18,867 nt of DNA. Origin: JAHISC01 sp964645815 (GTDB taxonomy: Bacteria; Patescibacteriota; Patescibacteriia; UBA9934). Under the pieces are notes generated by a model. It searched no databases, was not told where the DNA came from, and saw only the letters and a list, made by a program, of their open reading frames with translations. The translations under genes and the position numbers were made by a program. Position 1 is the first letter of the stretch. The number at the start of each line of letters is the position of its first letter. Location: assembly GCA_964645815.1 (NCBI GenBank), contig CAZYCR010000016.1, forward strand, positions 1-18,867, read 5' to 3'. Shown piece by piece: positions 15,500 to 18,867 of this stretch.

Positions 15500-16488
15500 A
15501 TGAAGTTTAAAAATCCAAAACTTAATCGCAGTTGGAAGATCCGAGATTCACTAAAATCAATCCCGACCCGCAATGGCTATGGAGAGGGTGTTGTTGAAGC
15601 TGCCAAAAAAGATAAAAACATTTACGTTCTTTGTGCAGATCTAACTGAGTCGACAAGAAACGAATGGTTTAAAGAAGCGTTTCCAGATCGTTTTGTACAA
15701 ATGGGTGTTTCGGAGCAATCTTTAGCCGCGATTGCTGCTGGCATGGCTTTGGCTGGAAAAACAGTTTTTATTGCCAGCTATGCTGCTTTTTCACCGGGTC
15801 GAAATTGGGAACAGATTCGAACAACAATTTGTCTACCTAAAACCAATGTCAAAATTGCCGGCGCTCATGCTGGAGTCTCAGTTGGACCAGATGGTGCTAC
15901 TCACCAGATGTTGGAAGATATTGCTCTCATGCGCGTTTTGCCGGAGATGACTGTACTAGTTCCAGCCGATGCCATTGAAACCAGAAAAGCGACTTTGGCG
16001 GTAGCAAAAATGAACGGTCCAGCTTATGTTCGCTTTGCTCGAGAAAAAACCCCAGTTTTTACAACAGAAGCAACGCCTTTCGAAATCGGGAAAGCTACAG
16101 TGCTGCGCGACGGCCAAGATTTAGCGATTATCGGCTGCGGACCATTAGTTTATGAGTGTTTGATGGCAGCAGAAGAACTCTCAAAATTTGGTATTGAGGC
16201 CAGAGTGATCAACAATGCCAGTGTCAAACCAATGGACGAAAGACAATTCTCGAAGCTGCCAAAGAGTGTGGTGCCATTATCACCGTTGAAGAAGCACAAG
16301 CTGCAGCTGGCATGGGTTCGGCTGTTTGTGAACTATTAAGTAGTGAGTTCCCTGTTCCGGTTGAGAGAATTGGTATGCAAGATAGGTTTGGTGAGTCCGG
16401 TGAACCAGATGAACTGCTCAAACATTTTAATTTAACTGCGCCGTCAATTGTCGACGCTGCTAAAAAAATAATTAAAAAGAAAAAATAA
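15500..16488 (+). CDS. Transketolase, C-terminal subunit, one-base frameshift
   Basis: This is the pyrimidine-binding and C-terminal half of the split transketolase. Residues 20-247 in the first frame show ADLTESTRNEWFKEAFPDRF, the Glu-bearing MGVSEQSLAAIAAGMA, HAGVSVGPDGATHQ and PAYVRFAREKTP. After VKPMDE (16232-16240) that frame gives 32 unrelated residues and stops at 16339. In the frame one base back, from 16240, the family sequence continues: TILEAAKECGAIITVEEAQ, GMGSAVCELL, RIGMQDRFGESGEPDELLKHF, to TAA 16486-16488. Together they give a normal 329-aa subunit. A lost A in the GAAAG run at 16238-16242 explains it. The downstream part is not degraded, so an assembly or base-calling error, or a very recent mutation, is likelier than an old pseudogene. 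There is no classical slippery heptamer. Confidence 0.85.
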
Positions 16489-16489
16489 T

Positions 16490-16699
16490 ATGGAACTTCT
16501 CAACGTTCTCTACCTCCTAGTAGTTGTCTTGGCCGGCGGCACAATTTTTGCCTGGATCAATTTTTACCGCGTCACCATGCAGGACTGTAAAAGCTGTTCA
16601 ATCGGTCCAAAGGGTAAGCCAGATTTCAAGTGTCTCATTGGTGCTCTCTTTTTTTCCATTGCACTTGCTTTGGCAGTTTACGCAGTGATACTAGTCTAG
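16490..16699 (+). CDS. Small two-helix membrane protein with CxxC
   Basis: The 69-aa protein has two predicted membrane helices (about 3-24 and 49-68) joined by a short loop with DCKSC (Cys33, Cys36) and a third Cys48 at the edge of the second helix. Basic residues in the loop suggest that it faces the cytoplasm. The family was not recognised. It could bind metal or undergo thiol chemistry, but nothing proves this. ATG follows the transketolase stop by 1 nt, and a strong terminator lies just after, so it is the last gene of that operon. Confidence 0.65.
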   Translation: MELLNVLYLLVVVLAGGTIFAWINFYRVTMQDCKSCSIGPKGKPDFKCLIGALFFSIALALAVYAVILV

Positions 16700-16707
16700 A
16701 ATTTTTT

Positions 16708-16736
16708 AAAAATAGACCTTCCATGGGTCTATTTTT
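16708..16736. terminator. Strong bidirectional intrinsic terminator
   Basis: AAAAATAGACC (16708-16718) pairs perfectly with GGTCTATTTTT (16726-16736) around a 7-nt loop. T runs follow on both strands. It ends the forward transketolase operon 9 nt after its last stop and can also stop messages from the reverse-strand gene at 16798. Confidence 0.85.
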
Positions 16737-16748
16737 ATTTTTCTAACC

Positions 16749-16780
16749 AAAACGGCCGAATTTCGAAACATCGAAATCCG
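16749..16780 (-). terminator. Hairpin after reverse-strand orphan gene
   Basis: ATTTCGA (16760-16766) and TCGAAAT (16771-16777) form a perfect 7-bp stem with a 4-nt loop, extended by a CG pair on each side after one mismatch. On the reverse strand a short TTTT (16752-16749) follows. It is a probable weak terminator, 18 nt after the stop of the 16798 gene and backed up by the stronger hairpin at 16708-16736. Confidence 0.4.
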
Positions 16781-16797
16781 ACCGCACGTCTCCCAGT

Positions 16798-17121
16798 TCA
16801 CTGACCTTTGGTCTCACCAAAGGCAGTCACCAGGAGTTCTCGACCATGCTGACGCAGCAACAGTTCCACCTCACCCTGGTCGACGGTCAGGTGTACGAAG
16901 ATCGCTTCCCACTTCTCCTGATTACTGCTCTGGATGTTGAAGGTGTAATGCTCCCCGATGAGTCGGAAACGAATCTCCTGTGCATTCTTTCCCACCTCGA
17001 GTCGCATCCGCTTGGCAAGACACTGGGCGACGAGATGCAGGCTCTTGCCGACCCGAGCCTCATTTTCGCCCTCGACCCACCAGAAGATCTTGAAATCTCC
17101 CAACCAAGTTCTCTCTGCCAC
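16798..17121 (-). CDS. Orphan small protein, compositionally distinct
   Basis: The 107-aa protein starts with GTG and has a soluble, mixed alpha/beta composition, with many charged residues and alternating hydrophobic stretches such as IFVHLTVDQGEVELLL. The family was not recognised. The reverse reading is preferred over an overlapping forward frame because it alone has a purine-rich ribosome site, a full promoter and a terminator. Codons favour G or C in the third position (GTC, CTG, CTC, ATC, GAG, AAG), and GC is clearly above its neighbours. Together with the only good Shine-Dalgarno site in the window, this suggests lateral acquisition or a distinct expression class. It stands alone between two convergent or divergent forward units. 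Confidence 0.7.
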   Translation of the reverse strand: MAERTWLGDFKIFWWVEGENEARVGKSLHLVAQCLAKRMRLEVGKNAQEIRFRLIGEHYTFNIQSSNQEKWEAIFVHLTVDQGEVELLLRQHGRELLVTAFGETKGQ

Positions 17122-17124
17122 TTT

Positions 17125-17130
17125 CCCTCC
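17125..17130 (-). promoter_or_regulatory. Strong Shine-Dalgarno site deciding the GTG start
   Basis: On the reverse strand GGAGGG precedes the GTG at 17121-17119 with a 3-4 nt gap. It is nearly a perfect anti-16S match, though close to the start. No comparable site precedes any other gene here, so it both fixes this start and sets the gene apart. Confidence 0.7.
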
Positions 17131-17154
17131 GATTTTTATGGAACAAGCTTGGCG

Positions 17155-17183
17155 ATATTAGCATAAGTTCCCACTTTTTTCAA
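17155..17183 (-). promoter_or_regulatory. Promoter of the reverse-strand orphan gene
   Basis: TTGAAA (17183-17178), a 17-nt spacer ending in TGC, then TAATAT (17160-17155) give near-consensus -35 and extended -10 boxes at ideal spacing. The predicted start near 17148 leaves a leader of about 27 nt that contains the Shine-Dalgarno site. Confidence 0.7.
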
Positions 17184-17196
17184 GCCATGCTACACT
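17168..17196 (+). promoter_or_regulatory. Promoter of the pseudouridine synthase gene, displaced by insertion
   Basis: TTCCCA (17168-17173), a 17-nt spacer ending in TGC, then TACACT (17191-17196) look like a weak -35 with an extended -10 box. It overlaps the opposite-direction promoter at 17155-17183, so the two may compete. The -10 box is 9 nt before the duplicated ATG at 17206 but 87 nt before the real start at 17284, because of the inserted element between them. Confidence 0.5.
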
Positions 17197-17204
17197 AAAA
17201 TCAC

Positions 17205-17286
17205 TATGCCCTGTAGAGTAATTTCTATACTGGGTGTGGTACTACATGAAACGTAAATTTCAATAGAAATTCTTCTACAGGGTATG
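17205..17286. repeat. MITE-like palindromic element with TATG duplication
   Basis: The 74-bp element (17209-17282) begins CCCTGTAGA and ends TCTACAGGG, a perfect 9-bp terminal inverted repeat. A second inverted pair sits just inside: AATTTCTA (17220-17227) and TAGAAATT (17264-17271). TATG flanks it on both sides (17205-17208 and 17283-17286) like a 4-bp target duplication. The right copy supplies the first base before and the ATG of the pseudouridine synthase gene. As RNA it would fold into a long hairpin ending against the start codon. There is no transposase, so any mobility would need an enzyme from elsewhere. Confidence 0.65.
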
Positions 17287-17979
17287 AGACTTAATAAATT
17301 TATTGCGGATTCGGGCTTTTGTTCACGTCGAAAAGCTGACACTTTAATTGAAGCTGGTCGAGTTACCGTCAATGGTCGGCGGGCAAAACTCGGCGATCAA
17401 GTTGGAACCAATGACCGAATCGCCATCGATAAAATTCCAATCATACCTCACGAAAAACGTGACATTATTATTGCCTTTCACAAACCTGTTGGCGTAATTA
17501 GTAGTTTTGATACAACCAAAAACAACACTTTAGCTGACTGGATAGACATTGGCGAAAGAATCTTTCATGTGGGGCGTTTAGACGTCGCTTCATCTGGCTT
17601 ATTACTCCTCACCAACAACGGAGAAGTTGCCGAAGCGATCACCCATCCACGTGGCGAACACGAAAAAGAGTATGTAGTCACCGTTGATAAAAAGTTAACG
17701 AGAAGTTTTATCGATGCCATGCGCCAGGGTATTGTGATCTTGGGTAAAAAAACTAAACCAGCTCGAGTTAAAAAACTAAGTGATAAAAAATTCTCGATAG
17801 TTCTAACTGAAGGTCGAAATCGTCAAATCCGCCGCATGTGTGAAAAATTGGGATTTGAAGTAAAAAAACTGAGACGTATTAGGGTTATGAATATTGAACT
17901 GGGTAGTTTAGGTGAAGGTAATTGGCGAGAACTGACGAAGAAAGAGCGTCGAGGACTACTCGAAGAAATAAAAAAATAG
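17284..17979 (+). CDS. RsuA/RluB/RluF-family pseudouridine synthase
   Basis: The 231-aa enzyme converts specific uridines of ribosomal RNA to pseudouridine. The N-terminal S4 RNA-binding domain (about 1-50) shows MRLNKFIADSGFCSRRKAD and VTVNG. The catalytic domain has HKPVGV, the active-site Asp100 in VGRLDVASSGLLLLTN, EKEYVV and the family end EGRNRQIRRMCEKLG. The length is normal. The target (16S U516-like or 23S helix sites) cannot be told apart by eye; the C-terminal pattern resembles RluB/RluF as much as RsuA. The start is the ATG at once after the inserted palindromic element. AGGG lies only 1 nt before it, too close for a useful Shine-Dalgarno site. The methyltransferase gene follows after 3 nt. 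Confidence 0.9.
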   Translation: MRLNKFIADSGFCSRRKADTLIEAGRVTVNGRRAKLGDQVGTNDRIAIDKIPIIPHEKRDIIIAFHKPVGVISSFDTTKNNTLADWIDIGERIFHVGRLDVASSGLLLLTNNGEVAEAITHPRGEHEKEYVVTVDKKLTRSFIDAMRQGIVILGKKTKPARVKKLSDKKFSIVLTEGRNRQIRRMCEKLGFEVKKLRRIRVMNIELGSLGEGNWRELTKKERRGLLEEIKK

Positions 17980-17982
17980 TCT

Positions 17983-18513
17983 ATGCTTACCTACATCATC
18001 TATGCCATAGTCTTTGTGGTGCTGGCGACAGCTGCTTACGCCGGGATTTCCGCCGCTCCTTGGCTACCAACAAAACCAAAACAAAAACGACATCTGATGG
18101 ATCAGCTAGAACTATCGAACGGCACAACAGTTTACGATTTGGGTTGCGGCACCGGTACCCTGCTCTTCTCTGTTGTTGAAAAAAATCCGCAGGTCAATGC
18201 CATTGGACTGGAAATTTCGGTTTTACCGTTTGTTATTGCAAAAATCAAGTCATGGTTAAAATCCAGCAAAAATGTATCAATCAGATACGCCAATCTTTTC
18301 CAAAAAGAAATTTTCGATGCCGATATAGTTTTTGTTTTTCTCCTCAGTAAAAGTTATCGAAAACTCTGGGAAAAATTTGCTCGCGAGTTGAAAGATGACG
18401 CTCTGGTAATTTTGGAAGCCTGGCCTTTTCCTGATCTCAAACCAATAAAAACTATCAAAGAGGACGGCTTACTCCCGGTTTATTTCTATCTCGGCCGTCA
18501 ATTTCGAGAATAA
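17983..18513 (+). CDS. Membrane-anchored class I SAM methyltransferase
   Basis: The 176-aa protein starts with one membrane helix (about 1-24), followed by a short basic linker. The SAM-binding motif VYDLGCGTGTLLF lies at 50-62, an acidic ribose-binding residue at IGLEIS (about 75-78), and later strands read ADIVFVFLL and ALVILEAWPF. This is a reduced Rossmann methyltransferase without an obvious substrate domain. The membrane tether suggests a lipid, quinone or membrane-protein substrate, but this is a guess. It is 3 nt after the pseudouridine synthase stop and likely co-transcribed with it. No N/DPPY-type motif for nucleic-acid amine methylation is seen. Confidence 0.78.
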   Translation: MLTYIIYAIVFVVLATAAYAGISAAPWLPTKPKQKRHLMDQLELSNGTTVYDLGCGTGTLLFSVVEKNPQVNAIGLEISVLPFVIAKIKSWLKSSKNVSIRYANLFQKEIFDADIVFVFLLSKSYRKLWEKFARELKDDALVILEAWPFPDLKPIKTIKEDGLLPVYFYLGRQFRE

Positions 18514-18545
18514 TCTAAAATGTGTCGTCATTTGGCTAAATACGC

Positions 18546-18551
18546 TATAAT
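18546..18551 (+). promoter_or_regulatory. -10 box of the PfkB kinase gene
   Basis: Consensus TATAAT ends 8 nt before ATG 18560, so the message would be leaderless or start 1-2 nt before the ATG. There is no TG extension and no good -35 at usual spacing. Confidence 0.6.
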
Positions 18552-18559
18552 AGCTCCAT

Positions 18560-18867
18560 ATGTACGACATGATCACAATCGGCGGTATCAAACTTGATAC
18601 CTTTATTGTTATTCCAAAAGCAACCACCTATTGCCAATTGAAGATGCCGGAATGCCAGCTGTGCATTGAATACGGTAAGAAACACCCGGTCGAGGACATC
18701 GACCTCCAAATTGCCGGCAGTGCACCTAACGTCGCTGTTGGTTTGGCTAGAATGCATAAAAAAACCGCTATTTACAGCTTAATGGGCAAAGATATTATCT
18801 TTGAATTGGCAAAAGATTTTTTAAAAAAAAATAAAGTCGCCAACAATCATATTAAAGCAAGGAAGGA
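18560..18867 (+). CDS. PfkB-family sugar kinase, N-terminal part (runs off the end)
   Basis: The frame is open from ATG 18560 to the end of the window (102 codons). It begins MYDMITIGGIKLDTFIV, the first glycine strand of the ribokinase/PfkB fold, and includes IAGSAPNVAVGLARM followed by IYSLMGKD, the first PfkB signature region with its Gly-Ser-Ala-x-Asn. A lid segment with CQLCIEYGKKHPVED sits between them. Such kinases phosphorylate sugars, nucleosides or sugar phosphates with ATP. The catalytic GAGD motif lies beyond the window, so neither activity nor substrate can be judged. It has its own promoter and begins 46 nt after the methyltransferase stop. Confidence 0.82.
   Translation, partial: MYDMITIGGIKLDTFIVIPKATTYCQLKMPECQLCIEYGKKHPVEDIDLQIAGSAPNVAVGLARMHKKTAIYSLMGKDIIFELAKDFLKKNKVANNHIKARK

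Noticed and set aside
16846..17166. Forward-strand open frame of 106 codons opposite the orphan gene
   Set aside because: It has no promoter or ribosome site. The reverse frame has a promoter, a Shine-Dalgarno site and a terminator, so the forward frame is probably its shadow.
17206..17256. A 16-codon open frame (MPCRVISILGVVLHET) starting 9 nt after a -10 box
   Set aside because: It looks like a leader peptide, but the ATG is best explained as the duplicated target of the inserted palindromic element, and the frame runs through that element. Translation is possible but not supported as a gene.
17209..17282. 74-nt stem-loop resembling a tRNA in length
   Set aside because: There is no T-arm sequence, anticodon arm or D-arm; the second inverted pair stacks on the first, giving one long hairpin.

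Overview
The window looks like a chromosomal segment of a Patescibacteria (Candidate Phyla Radiation) bacterium. The evidence is a DUF4012 protein beside a glycosyltransferase, a cell-surface protein module common in that group, an ileS of the eukaryote-like type, a fused RpiB-Rpe enzyme, a split transketolase, and a PfkB kinase with a Cys-containing N-terminal insert. Base composition is moderately AT-rich, genes are tightly packed with gaps of 1-20 nt, and the standard code is used. No rRNA, tRNA, CRISPR array, phage or transposase gene was seen.

Layout. (1) 1-5830: a forward surface cassette with a possible gene tail, a GT4 glycosyltransferase, a DUF4012 membrane protein and an anchored protein with an acidic tail and four DUF11-like repeats. 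It ends at a bidirectional terminator. (2) 5831-12313: reverse strand, read as ileS, then a DHH-type protein, an HD-domain protein, ruvA and a FemAB-type transferase. The last four form an operon with their own promoter. (3) 12376-16699: forward pentose-phosphate block with rpiB-rpe, a secreted cupredoxin-like protein, transketolase N and C halves (the C half carries a one-base frameshift) and a small Cys-containing membrane protein. (4) 16798-17121: a reverse-strand orphan gene with higher GC and the only good Shine-Dalgarno site in the window. (5) 17284-18867: forward pseudouridine synthase, membrane-anchored methyltransferase and the start of a PfkB sugar kinase.

How it works together. The pentose-phosphate enzymes (isomerase, epimerase, transketolase) interconvert sugar phosphates, and the PfkB kinase may feed the same pool. 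RuvA, the HD and DHH proteins and IleS are housekeeping or nucleic-acid functions. The first cassette and the FemAB enzyme point to cell-envelope assembly.

Two features stand out beyond the genes. First, most transcription units carry an extended -10 box (TGn-TANAAT) that ends only 6-11 nt before the ATG, with no Shine-Dalgarno site, which implies leaderless or nearly leaderless mRNAs. Second, there are two small palindromic, MITE-like elements. The one at 17205-17286 appears to have inserted between the -10 box and start codon of the pseudouridine synthase gene, duplicating TATG and turning a nearly leaderless gene into one with a leader of about 80 nt that is almost all hairpin.
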